From contig JAFZQP010000062.1 of the NCBI GenBank assembly GCA_017620345.1, forward strand, positions 1 to 41,862: a stretch of DNA of 41,862 bases. The letters are read 5' to 3'. This stretch comes from Lachnospiraceae bacterium. GTDB taxonomy: Bacteria > Bacillota_A > Clostridia > Lachnospirales > Lachnospiraceae. The position numbers were made by a program, and so were the translations under genes. The notes beneath the pieces are model-generated. The model was not told the DNA's origin and made no database searches. It was given only the letters and a program-made list of their open reading frames with translations. Of this stretch, positions 1 to 7,211 are shown piece after piece (position 1 is the stretch's first letter; each line of letters begins with the position of its first letter).

Positions 1-10
1 CTACCGGCAT
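1..10 (-). CDS. Possible start of the gene downstream of fliS (partial, runs off the left edge)
   Basis: Only the first three codons would be inside the window (ATG CCG GTA). An AGAGGA ribosome binding site lies six bases upstream, about 25 bases after the fliS stop. The position suggests another member of the late flagellar operon, but no protein sequence is available to name it. Confidence 0.3.
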
Positions 11-35
11 TTGCTGTCCTCTTTATAAATGAATC

Positions 36-422
36 CTAAACCCTCTGGTTGTTCAGTCTCATTACCTCTTTCCAGGTATCCCTCATCGTATGAAGGTGTT
101 CCGACACTTCCTCGAGGATAGCTTTATCCTTGGTCATGTTGGCCTCTCTCAGTCTCTTCATGAGATAATTGTAAACATTATTGAAGTCATTTGCGATCTC
201 ATATTTGAAGTTAAGTGTGATCTGGAACTCTTCTATGATCCTCTGAACCCTCATGATATTATTATGAGTCTTTTGAACGTCTCCCTGTTCAACACCCATT
301 ATCGCTATGTTACAGAACTTGATCGCTCCGTCATACAGCATGAGCGTAAGCTCTGCGGGGGATGCTGTCAGTATCTTGTTCTGGCTGTACTGTGCATATG
401 GATTACCGGTAGTGACTGCCAT
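36..422 (-). CDS. fliS: Flagellin export chaperone FliS
   Basis: FliS binds the C-terminal helix of flagellin in the cytoplasm, stops premature polymerisation and hands it to the flagellar export gate. The 128-residue product has the typical FliS opening (NPYAQYSQNKILTASPAELT) and helical FliS-like blocks such as LMLYDGAIKFCN and ALEEVSEHL-like segments. I place the start at the ATG at 422 because it has an AAGGAGG site nine bases upstream and gives the usual family length. An upstream in-frame ATG at 479 adds 19 residues read out of a hairpin. It follows fliD, the usual fliD-fliS pairing. A separate sigma-A-like promoter lies at the 3' end of fliD. Confidence 0.95.
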   Translation of the reverse strand: MAVTTGNPYAQYSQNKILTASPAELTLMLYDGAIKFCNIAIMGVEQGDVQKTHNNIMRVQRIIEEFQITLNFKYEIANDFNNVYNYLMKRLREANMTKDKAILEEVSEHLHTMRDTWKEVMRLNNQRV

Positions 423-466
423 ATACGTAACCTCCTTGTTGATAGATGCCCGGGGCTCTTTTCCGT

Positions 467-503
467 AATATATCAGCACGTCCCAAGGACGCGCTGATAT
501 ATT
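467..503 (-). other. Long stem-loop in the fliS leader
   Basis: An almost perfect hairpin: 11-bp outer stem (467-477 with 493-503), one A-C mismatch, then a 5-bp inner stem around a three-base loop. There is no U-tract after it in the transcript direction, so it is not a standard terminator. It would sit at the extreme 5' end of a transcript from the promoter at 515-543, a place where such stems often slow 5' decay. That role is inference. Confidence 0.6.
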
Positions 504-514
504 TGATTTTCACT

Positions 515-543
515 ATTATATCATATATTTATCACCCTGCGAA
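515..543 (-). promoter_or_regulatory. Probable sigma-A promoter for fliS
   Basis: On the minus strand the sequence reads TTCGCA, 17 bases, then a perfect TATAAT. It overlaps the last codons and stop of fliD. Predicted start is near 508, just before the long stem-loop. The -35 box matches TTGACA at only four of six positions. Confidence 0.45.
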
Positions 544-2118
544 AAGTTGTGATATATATGACTGCTGCGAGTTCAGAGAAGACATTGCGGATTCCATCGC
601 CGTAAACTGCTTGTAGTATTTCTCTTCCATATCTGCAACATACTTATCCCACTTGTCAACCTGCTTCTGCTTATCAACATATTCATTCTGGAGCTTCTTG
701 TCACTATAGAAGTTTCCGAACGATGTATAGTTGTCGGACGTGCTCGCTATCTTGTTCATTGCGTCATAAAGCTTGCCCGACAGCTTCTGGAAGAACTCGG
801 CTGTTGCTGAAGGATTGGATGCTATCATGGCACGGAGTCTGTCCTCATTACCTGATGTATCCGTATCATCACTGTTACCGTCGATATGGTATACGTTCTT
901 CTCATTATCGGCTGCTTCAAAGTAGCCAAGCGTATGGATACCGAAGCTCGAAAGAGAGTATGTCGATCCGCCTATGTCAAATGTCGACAACATTGCACTT
1001 CTCATCGTTGATGCGATTGTGTCAAGCTCCGAATCATTCTTCAGGAGTGAATCTTTGATCTTCTTCTCCCATTTTTCAATCTCATCATCGGTCATTGCTT
1101 CCTTCTCATCGGCTGTGAGAGGCTCATAACCCTTGGATGAAGCTGCATTGTACAACTTGTCCATCTCGACCATGAGACTGTTGTACTCTTTGAAGAAATT
1201 CTTAACGTTATCGTATATCTCGTCGTAGTCCGTATCTGTAACAACAGACAACGGACCCGAAGTTACATCCTTCGCGGTTATCGTAAGACCGTTTACGGAG
1301 AAATTGTTTGTGGAAGAATAGAAATCAACTCCGTTGAGCTTGATCTGTGCATCTTCACCGTTGATCTTCTTTGCTCCTGTGCTTGCACCTGCTGATTCTC
1401 CTGTCGAGGTGGTCTCTGTAAGCTTAAGTATATCCTGTACCTTTTTACCGGCATCGGTATCACTCACAAACTCAAAGTTGTTAGCCGCACCCGATTCTTT
1501 GCTGCTTATAAAGAATCTGCCCGTAGACTCATCATAGCTTGCATTATAGCCTGCAGCCGATACGTATTTGGCAAATTCTTCAAGAGTCGTATCAGCCTTG
1601 ACCTTGATCTCCTGTGTAGAATCGGGAGTAAAGGTTCCTCCTGCAGTCGCAGGTTTACCCTTGCCTATAAGAACGGTTGCCTCGCCTGTAAGTCCCAGGT
1701 CACCAAGCGTAGTGCTCTTTCCTGCCTTGACATACTTCTGATTTTCCGCAGTCCAGTCTTCCGCTTTAACCTGGAGCTCTCCGCCCGTAAGATATCCTGA
1801 CTTGGCAAGTTTGCTGATCTCAAGCGTCTGAGTACCGTTAACCGCATTTTCGCTCGTAATGACAGAAGCCTTCGATGAATCGGAGACGGTAGTCTTCTTC
1901 TTGCTGTATGCGGAAGAAAATCTCATATTGCTGGCATACTTGGAATAGAAATTCTTTATCTTGTTGTTAAGAGTTGCCCAGGCTTCCTGCTTCCATTCGG
2001 TCTTGGTCTTTGCCTTGGTATACTTCTCTCCCTGCTTCTCATATGCATTGACAAGTTCCCTGACCATTGCATCGGTGTCAAGGCCCGAATTCATGCCCGT
2101 TATTCGTATTTTTCCCAT
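532..2118 (-). CDS. fliD: Flagellar cap protein FliD (hook-associated protein 2)
   Basis: FliD forms the cap at the filament tip under which exported flagellin polymerises. The 528-residue product has a FliD N-terminal domain (GMNSGLDTDAMVRELV near residues 8-23), a variable middle rich in Thr, Ser and Gly, and a helical FliD C-terminal domain ending SQQSYISQLFAG. The ATG at 2118 has a GGAGGG site six bases upstream. It lies 12 bases after flaG and before fliS, the usual order flaG-fliD-fliS. Length fits the family. Confidence 0.95.
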   Translation of the reverse strand: MGKIRITGMNSGLDTDAMVRELVNAYEKQGEKYTKAKTKTEWKQEAWATLNNKIKNFYSKYASNMRFSSAYSKKKTTVSDSSKASVITSENAVNGTQTLEISKLAKSGYLTGGELQVKAEDWTAENQKYVKAGKSTTLGDLGLTGEATVLIGKGKPATAGGTFTPDSTQEIKVKADTTLEEFAKYVSAAGYNASYDESTGRFFISSKESGAANNFEFVSDTDAGKKVQDILKLTETTSTGESAGASTGAKKINGEDAQIKLNGVDFYSSTNNFSVNGLTITAKDVTSGPLSVVTDTDYDEIYDNVKNFFKEYNSLMVEMDKLYNAASSKGYEPLTADEKEAMTDDEIEKWEKKIKDSLLKNDSELDTIASTMRSAMLSTFDIGGSTYSLSSFGIHTLGYFEAADNEKNVYHIDGNSDDTDTSGNEDRLRAMIASNPSATAEFFQKLSGKLYDAMNKIASTSDNYTSFGNFYSDKKLQNEYVDKQKQVDKWDKYVADMEEKYYKQFTAMESAMSSLNSQQSYISQLFAG

Positions 2119-2130
2119 TCTAAGCCCTCC

Positions 2131-2580
2131 TTACCTCTTCTCGTCCACGAGGAGTCCGGCCATTTCCCAAACCTTGGCTATCATATCCAGGGTTTTCTCG
2201 GGAGGAAGCTCTTTGATGACTTTCTTAGTCTCTTTATCAACGATCTTGATGGTTATATGATTCGTTTCCTCATGAATACCAAACTGAGCAACCGAATTAG
2301 CCATCTTCTTGTTCATTTCTTCAACAGCCTTCTTGACAGCATCTGCGCTGGCGCTGGGCTGCTGGTCCTGCTGACCGTTCTGCTGATTTCCTGACTCGCC
2401 ATCCTTGGCCTGTGCCGCATTAACCGACAGGGTAACGTTATCTACCGGCTGAGTGGCATTCTGCATAGACCCTTCCGTGAATTCATCCGCGTTCTTTTCT
2501 GCCGGCTTCGGTGCAGATATCTGCTGCGCTACCGGCTGTGCGTTAAACGTCATTGCACTGCTGATTGGTTCTATTGCCAT
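2131..2580 (-). CDS. flaG: FlaG family flagellar protein
   Basis: FlaG proteins are small cytoplasmic flagellar proteins linked to filament length control. Their exact role is not settled. The 149-residue product has a low-complexity, Gln/Ala-rich N-terminal half and a conserved C-terminal half: FGIHEETNHITIKIVDKET, then KVIKELPPEK and MIAKVWEMAGLLVDEKR, the typical FlaG pattern. A strong ribosome binding site (GGAGGTG) sits inside a small hairpin that looks like a CsrA target (see 2586-2601). It lies between csrA and fliD. Confidence 0.92.
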   Translation of the reverse strand: MAIEPISSAMTFNAQPVAQQISAPKPAEKNADEFTEGSMQNATQPVDNVTLSVNAAQAKDGESGNQQNGQQDQQPSASADAVKKAVEEMNKKMANSVAQFGIHEETNHITIKIVDKETKKVIKELPPEKTLDMIAKVWEMAGLLVDEKR

Positions 2581-2585
2581 TTTAT

Positions 2586-2601
2586 ATCACCTCCATGTGA
2601 T
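2586..2601 (-). promoter_or_regulatory. Candidate CsrA-binding hairpin over the flaG ribosome binding site
   Basis: In the transcript, a 5-bp stem (AUCAC with GUGAU) presents the loop AUGGAG. The GGA of the loop is also the start of the flaG Shine-Dalgarno. A GGA in a hairpin loop over the ribosome binding site is the standard CsrA repression layout. csrA is the gene immediately upstream. Confidence 0.5.
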
Positions 2602-2647
2602 CATACAAAAACATACAAAAACCGACACTTATGGTTTCTTGTGCTTT

Positions 2648-2674
2648 ATATCGACACATTATCATAAATAATTA
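2648..2674 (-). promoter_or_regulatory. Possible sigma-28 promoter for flaG-fliD-fliS
   Basis: On the minus strand: TAAT, 15 bases, GTCGATAT. This compares with the flagellar sigma consensus TAAA-N15-GCCGATAT, with one mismatch in each box and the exact spacing. It lies in the 102-base gap between csrA and flaG and would give a leader of about 60 bases. Confidence 0.4.
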
Positions 2675-2682
2675 ACACTTTT

Positions 2683-2898
2683 TCAGAAAATTTTTTTAAG
2701 GGCTTCAAGACTCTCCGTCTCAAGGGCCTGTTTATTTGCTTCCTGGATCTGCAGGTATACTTCCTTACGATAGATCGGAACCTCCTTGGGAGCCGATATA
2801 CCGACCTTTACCTGGTCACCTTTGATCTCGAGTATCGTTACTTCTATCTTGTTATCTATGACAAGTGCTTCGTTCTTTTTTCTCGATAATGCCAGCAT
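2683..2898 (-). CDS. csrA: Carbon storage regulator CsrA, translational repressor
   Basis: CsrA is a dimeric RNA-binding protein that blocks ribosome binding at GGA-containing leaders. In flagellated Firmicutes its classic target is the flagellin mRNA, and FliW antagonises it. From the ATG at 2898 the product has 71 residues: start [14 protein letters not shown], then [19 protein letters not shown], including Leu4 and Arg44, the RNA-contacting positions of the family. The start is fixed by family length; it lies one base after the fliW stop with only a weak ribosome binding site, so it is probably translationally coupled to fliW. A CsrA-type hairpin lies in the leader of the next gene, flaG. 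Confidence 0.96.
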   Translation of the reverse strand: MLALSRKKNEALVIDNKIEVTILEIKGDQVKVGISAPKEVPIYRKEVYLQIQEANKQALETESLEALKKIF

Positions 2899-2899
2899 A

Positions 2900-3358
2900 T
2901 CATTCACCTGCCCTTTCCATGTTGTCCTTGAGTATCTGATAGATAGGGAACTTGACGGCATATCTGTCATCCTCGGTGATGATCTGGTTTGCCTTACGGT
3001 TCTCCCCGTTTATTACTATCGGAGCCTTGAGATTGACCGTCATCTTCTCAATCTCGTGAGGAACCGTTATGGTAACAAGAACAAGCGAGTTGTCTTCTGT
3101 AATTTCCCCGAGAGGCTGCAGAAGATCATCTTCGATCTGAGGATTGTAATCCGGCATAACAATGAGCGGATCGATCACAGGCATTGCAAATGCGGGTTCC
3201 TGGATCGACTGCATCCATCTGATGCCCCCCTCCGATTCACTGTCATGAATGAGGAGAAAATCTGTGAGTTCGGGAAAACCGATTATCCCCTGCGGGAAAT
3301 GGATCAGCTTGTCCTCATCCACCTCTATCTCCTTGAATAGTTTTGTCGTGATCTTCAT
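2900..3358 (-). CDS. fliW: Flagellar assembly factor FliW, CsrA antagonist
   Basis: FliW binds CsrA non-competitively and is itself sequestered by free flagellin, so the pair matches flagellin synthesis to export. The 152-residue product has the expected FliW features: [14 protein letters not shown] near the start, FAMPVIDPL in the middle, then [20 protein letters not shown] and the end [15 protein letters not shown]. The ATG at 3358 has an AAAGGAGG site. It directly precedes csrA, the diagnostic arrangement. Confidence 0.96.
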   Translation of the reverse strand: MKITTKLFKEIEVDEDKLIHFPQGIIGFPELTDFLLIHDSESEGGIRWMQSIQEPAFAMPVIDPLIVMPDYNPQIEDDLLQPLGEITEDNSLVLVTITVPHEIEKMTVNLKAPIVINGENRKANQIITEDDRYAVKFPIYQILKDNMERAGE

Positions 3359-3380
3359 GCTGCGTAACCTCCTTTTTGTC

Positions 3381-3399
3381 AGGAATGTTTACTATTCCT
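3381..3399 (-). other. Small hairpin at the flgL stop, before fliW
   Basis: Six-base stem (AGGAAT with ATTCCT) and a seven-base loop overlap the flgL stop codon and sit just upstream of the fliW ribosome binding site. It is too weak for a terminator and has no U-tract. It may tune fliW translation. This is a low-confidence observation. Confidence 0.25.
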
Positions 3400-4948
3400 A
3401 CAAGTAGTTTAATAATGTCTGCTGTGCTATCTTGCCTGCTGCAAGCTGTGCAGCCTCAAGTGCCAGCTTTGCGCTTGAAAAATCAATTGATGATTCGGTT
3501 AATTCCGCATTGATGTTCGCATCAGCAAGTTCCTTGAAACTCTGAAGCTGATCCGCAACTCTCTCCTTTGTAATGGTCAGCCTCTGCTGCATGCTTCCGA
3601 TATTGGCGATCGCCACATTGTTTCTGTCTGCATACCCTTCGAATTTGTCAAGCGCCGCAGAAAACATCTTCTGCATCTTGTTTTTCTTGAGGGAGTATTC
3701 CTTGTTCGCGGCATCCAGTTCCGCCTGAATGGTCGCCTTTTCAGTATCACTTGCAGCTGCAAGCTTCTTCTCCAGCGACTTCACCTTCTCATCCGCATCA
3801 ACCGTATCCTGAGTTATTCTTATAAGCTCATCTATGTCGCGCCCTATATCATGAGTATACACTTCATTTGCGTGTGTGTTAATAGTTATTTTCTGATTGA
3901 AGCTGATCTCAACCTCCAGATTCTGATTTTTAAAATCATAATAATCCGGGCCCCATTCCGGCTTTCCGCTGTCCGGATCTACTTTACAGTTGTATATTAC
4001 CGTACTTGTCGGAGTCGTCTGTTGGCATGAGAAGTAATGCTCAGGGCGAAGATCTCCTGACTGCCAGCTGTTTTTGTTGTAATCAAGACTTGCCGGCTCT
4101 GCCCCGGGTTTGTTTGCACCTGCTTCCATTTTATCTGCAAGAGACTTGGAAAGAAGTATCTCTCCGGTTTCCGGGATAAGTACTGCCTTGTCTCCGGATG
4201 CATTAGCAACATCTGTATAAATAGTATCGATCTGCTCCTGAGTTAAGCCTTCTATGGACTGTACCGTAACCAGTTGATTTTTTATTGCTGTTCCGTCATA
4301 CCATGTCAGCGTCTTGGAAGCGTCATCTGTTTCATTAAGGGAATCGTATGACAGTCTGATCCTCTTTATCTCTTTTGACACAACTTCTGTTTCCGACTTT
4401 GAAGCATCCTTATATGTCGTAACATAATTTATCTTATCAAGTTCCTTGGTATCAAATGTTTCATGTATCTCGTAATTCCAGTCAAGATCCTTGTCCGTCT
4501 CAAGGAATGTAAGAGACTCTCCTGTCCTGTATCCGGTGAACACAGTACGTTCAGCATAATCGGCGTTACCGGATGAATACAGTTCAGAACGCAGTCCCTT
4601 AAGGCTCTCGAGTATCTTCTGACGATCGGTAGCCGTATTCGTATCACTTGCACCTGTTGTAAGATTTTCCTTGATGTTCGTGAATATCTGATCAGTCTGC
4701 TTAAGCGCGGTCTCAGTTACATTGAGCCACGCCTGTGCATCGGGTATGTTCTTCTTGTAATACTGGGTAAGCTGTGAAAGATTCGTGTTAAGACGAAGCG
4801 CACGGATCGCAACAACAGGATCCTCGGAAGGTCTTGATATTACCTGGCCTGTGGATATCTGAGTATTTAAGCGATCCTCATTGAGCTTGTTTATATTGAT
4901 GTTATTCTTAGTGTTCGACGTCATCATGGCGTTGGTGATTCGCATCAT
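3398..4948 (-). CDS. flgL: Flagellar hook-filament junction protein FlgL (HAP3)
   Basis: FlgL joins the hook, through FlgK, to the filament. The product from the ATG at 4948 is 516 residues, clearly longer than the roughly 300 residues of many FlgL proteins. The extra length is a variable middle domain with acidic and Thr-rich stretches. The ends are typical: MMRITNAMMTSNTKNN and GQVISRPSEDPVVAIRALRL at the start, and AQLAAGKIAQQTLLNYL at the end, related to flagellin. A longer reading from 4984 (MAERPIK...) begins inside a repeat element and lacks a ribosome binding site, whereas 4948 has CGGAGG eight bases upstream. Confidence 0.94.
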   Translation of the reverse strand: MMRITNAMMTSNTKNNININKLNEDRLNTQISTGQVISRPSEDPVVAIRALRLNTNLSQLTQYYKKNIPDAQAWLNVTETALKQTDQIFTNIKENLTTGASDTNTATDRQKILESLKGLRSELYSSGNADYAERTVFTGYRTGESLTFLETDKDLDWNYEIHETFDTKELDKINYVTTYKDASKSETEVVSKEIKRIRLSYDSLNETDDASKTLTWYDGTAIKNQLVTVQSIEGLTQEQIDTIYTDVANASGDKAVLIPETGEILLSKSLADKMEAGANKPGAEPASLDYNKNSWQSGDLRPEHYFSCQQTTPTSTVIYNCKVDPDSGKPEWGPDYYDFKNQNLEVEISFNQKITINTHANEVYTHDIGRDIDELIRITQDTVDADEKVKSLEKKLAAASDTEKATIQAELDAANKEYSLKKNKMQKMFSAALDKFEGYADRNNVAIANIGSMQQRLTITKERVADQLQSFKELADANINAELTESSIDFSSAKLALEAAQLAAGKIAQQTLLNYL

Positions 4949-4969
4949 AACCGTGTCCTCCGTTTTTAT

Positions 4970-5056
4970 AGGTCGCTCGGCCATTTGAATCGCTTCGCGA
5001 TGGGGCCTCGCGGTGCAGACAGGCTCTTCCCACTTCGTGGGCCCCTCCTATCTGCA
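4970..5056 (-). repeat. Two-hairpin intergenic repeat, copy 1 (upstream of flgL)
   Basis: This 87-base element matches the one at 28397-28485 over its whole length. In the transcript direction it has an outer stem TGCAGA/TCTGCA enclosing a CCCAC-GAA-GTGGG hairpin. Next comes a conserved linker (CACCGCGAG), then a second hairpin, ATCGC-GAA-GCGAT, and a conserved tail CAAATG..CGAGCG.CCT. Both small stems differ between copies by compensating changes. It ends about 20 bases before the flgL start. Confidence 0.7.
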
Positions 5057-5139
5057 TACGCCACAAACGGCTGATCTCCTTATCCTGCCTTTTGTGATAA
5101 CTGATGAGGCGAATTCCATTTCACCATATATTTAATTAT

Positions 5140-5166
5140 ATATCGTCAGATATTGCTAAATCCTTA
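5140..5166 (-). promoter_or_regulatory. Possible sigma-28 promoter for flgL-fliW-csrA
   Basis: On the minus strand: TAAG, 15 bases, GACGATAT, against the consensus TAAA-N15-GCCGATAT, one mismatch per box. Start near 5133 would give a leader of about 185 bases that contains the two-hairpin repeat at 4970-5056. An A/T-rich palindrome just after it could also hold a sigma-A box. Confidence 0.35.
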
Positions 5167-5176
5167 ACCTAAACTG

Positions 5177-5288
5177 AAAACGGGTGGCCGCAGGGATGCC
5201 ACAAAGCGAGTTCCGCAGACGCGAGGCCTTTGCCGAAGCGTCGAGGACTGTTTGAGCGACTGGCGCCCTGACGGACAGGACCCGTTTT
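5177..5288. repeat. 112-bp nested inverted-repeat element between flgK and flgL
   Basis: Terminal inverted repeats AAAACGGGT (5177-5185) and ACCCGTTTT (5280-5288) enclose a second pair, CAGGGATGCC (5191-5200) with GGCGCCCTG (5262-5270). A third pair is GACGC (5218-5222) with GCGTC (5238-5242). No open reading frame worth reporting lies inside. It starts nine bases after the flgK stop. Size, ends and folding fit either a small non-autonomous mobile repeat or a bulky transcript-end structure. The rest of the 348-base gap (4949-5296) holds the second repeat and a possible sigma-28 promoter. Confidence 0.6.
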
Positions 5289-5296
5289 ATTTGTAA

Positions 5297-7192
5297 TCAA
5301 ACTCCTGTCTGTAATATCAGCCTGTCGTATATTTCCGTCATCACCTGTATCATCTTCGACGACAGGTTATACGCTTCCTGGAACTTGACGAGATTCAGCG
5401 CCTCTTCATCATTATCAACGCCCGATACACTCGTTCTCTGTGCAACGATCGCTTTCGAAATCTTGTCAAAATTCGAATAGAACGTATTCGCGGATGCAGC
5501 CCCGAGAGCCACATCGCTTGTAAGACACTGCAGGAACTCTTCCGAAGAACATCCTCTGTATGTCATCTTGGTCTTGTCGGTCCTAACCTTCATAAGTTCG
5601 AGAGTGATGTCCTGCGCATCCCTTCCCTGGGAAATATCCGCTGTTGTCCCGAACAGGCTGACATCGTTCATCATACTGCTGTTAACGACAAAGTTACCGG
5701 CAGTAAGTCTCAGATAGTTATTGCTCGTTGTACTTACGGTTTTCCCGGTTCCGTCATATCCTGTTTCATAATCATAATCATCATATCTTTTTTCAGTGCC
5801 GTCTATCTGATCAGTACATGCAAACAGAACATCCGCCTGATCACCTTTTCCATCCTGAGCGGTCTTCTCGATCTTGTTCATTGCCTGGGAAAAGCTTCTT
5901 ACCCACTCATTCATCTGAGCCATGTAATAAGGGATTCCCTGATAATCAATATTGACACCGATAAATACATCCTTGCCCGTAAGTCCTGAAGCACTGTTTG
6001 GCTGCTCTGATGTGGAAGGTTTCAGATCGAACGTATATGTTTTCGATTCATCATCATATGTCCACGACTCATATACAAGTTTTACATTACCTACTACTAT
6101 CGTTCCCTCGCCGTTCATAGTTACCTTGTTCATGTCCGTAAGGAAATCGTAGTTGGGATTGGAAGCTTTGTCTATTTTAACCTTAACCCTGTTGGATGTG
6201 CAGGTGACAAGATCCTTTCCGTCCGCCTGTCCTTTTGATGAAAAATTCTCGCCGTTGTTACCGTCTCTTACCTCGATAAGGCCCTTGAGCTGTCCGCCAA
6301 GGCTTCCTCCGTACAGGTTAAGAGGCAATCCGTTAATATATATATCATACAGACCATCCGCATCCGACTGGTTGACTTTCTCATCACCCGTCCTTGCCAC
6401 ACACTCAACCTGCGAATACTCATAACTGTTGACGAGATTCTGTCCGCCTGCGATATCGACTATGTATCTGTATATGCCTGATTCCTCATCTCCGCCTTCG
6501 GTTGTATAGATGGGAACCTCGGTCACCTTTACATCAACTATCTCCGACAGTTCGTCGATCAGAAGATTTCTCTTGTCGCGAAGTTCATTGGCTTTGACTT
6601 TGTTGACTTCTATTGTATTGATCTGCTTATTGAGCGTTGCGATCTCTGATGCAAGCGAATTGATCTGGTTGACCTTGTTCTGGATCTCATTGTTCGCATC
6701 TATCTGCAACCTCTGAAGAGATGTATGCATGTTGTTAAAGTACTCTGTCAGGCTCTTACACTGCGACATGAATGCAGCCTTTTTCGTATCGTCACCTGAG
6801 CTTTTATACACCTCATCAAGCGCATCAAACATATCGGAAAATACAGCATTAAATCCCATGACATCGTCGGTATCCGTGAAATAATCCTCTATCTGGCGGT
6901 AATACTGCTGTTTGATGTCGTATATCCCCTTGCTGGCATTGTTCTGCCAGTATTTAAGATCATAGTACTCATTCCTGATCTGATCTATGGACTTGGTATC
7001 AACGCCTGCACCGGCCATACCATATGAAGTATTGGTACGGAGCGCATCTGCAGCCACCTGTGAAGCTTCCTGTCTCGTATAGCCCTTTGTCTCAACGTTG
7101 GAGATATTGTTGCCCGTAACATTAAGGGCTGCATTGGCAGCCTGGAGTCCGGTGTATCCTATATTTAATCCGAAAAATTGTGATGTACTCAT
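5297..7192 (-). CDS. flgK: Flagellar hook-associated protein FlgK (HAP1)
   Basis: FlgK is the first junction protein between hook and filament. The 631-residue product has the axial-protein N-terminal helix and motif (NAALNVTGNNISNVETKGYTRQE, split here as NVTGNNISNVETKGY near residues 24-38). A long coiled segment follows near residues 150-225, then a variable middle. The typical C-terminal helix is EALNLVKFQEAYNLSSKMIQ ending MTEIYDRLILQTGV. The ATG at 7192 has a GGAGGGG site. It is the second of two tandem FlgK homologues. This copy is closest to a standard FlgK because its ends match best. Confidence 0.93.
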   Translation of the reverse strand: MSTSQFFGLNIGYTGLQAANAALNVTGNNISNVETKGYTRQEASQVAADALRTNTSYGMAGAGVDTKSIDQIRNEYYDLKYWQNNASKGIYDIKQQYYRQIEDYFTDTDDVMGFNAVFSDMFDALDEVYKSSGDDTKKAAFMSQCKSLTEYFNNMHTSLQRLQIDANNEIQNKVNQINSLASEIATLNKQINTIEVNKVKANELRDKRNLLIDELSEIVDVKVTEVPIYTTEGGDEESGIYRYIVDIAGGQNLVNSYEYSQVECVARTGDEKVNQSDADGLYDIYINGLPLNLYGGSLGGQLKGLIEVRDGNNGENFSSKGQADGKDLVTCTSNRVKVKIDKASNPNYDFLTDMNKVTMNGEGTIVVGNVKLVYESWTYDDESKTYTFDLKPSTSEQPNSASGLTGKDVFIGVNIDYQGIPYYMAQMNEWVRSFSQAMNKIEKTAQDGKGDQADVLFACTDQIDGTEKRYDDYDYETGYDGTGKTVSTTSNNYLRLTAGNFVVNSSMMNDVSLFGTTADISQGRDAQDITLELMKVRTDKTKMTYRGCSSEEFLQCLTSDVALGAASANTFYSNFDKISKAIVAQRTSVSGVDNDEEALNLVKFQEAYNLSSKMIQVMTEIYDRLILQTGV

Positions 7193-7211
7193 AGGCCCCT
7201 CCTATAAAAAA

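Noticed and set aside
2899..2970. Longer csrA reading frame
   Set aside because: It would overlap fliW by 71 bases and add residues not found in CsrA proteins.
4949..4984. Twelve-residue N-terminal extension of flgL
   Set aside because: It is read from the end of the repeat element and has no ribosome binding site; the ATG at 4948 has one and gives the conserved start.
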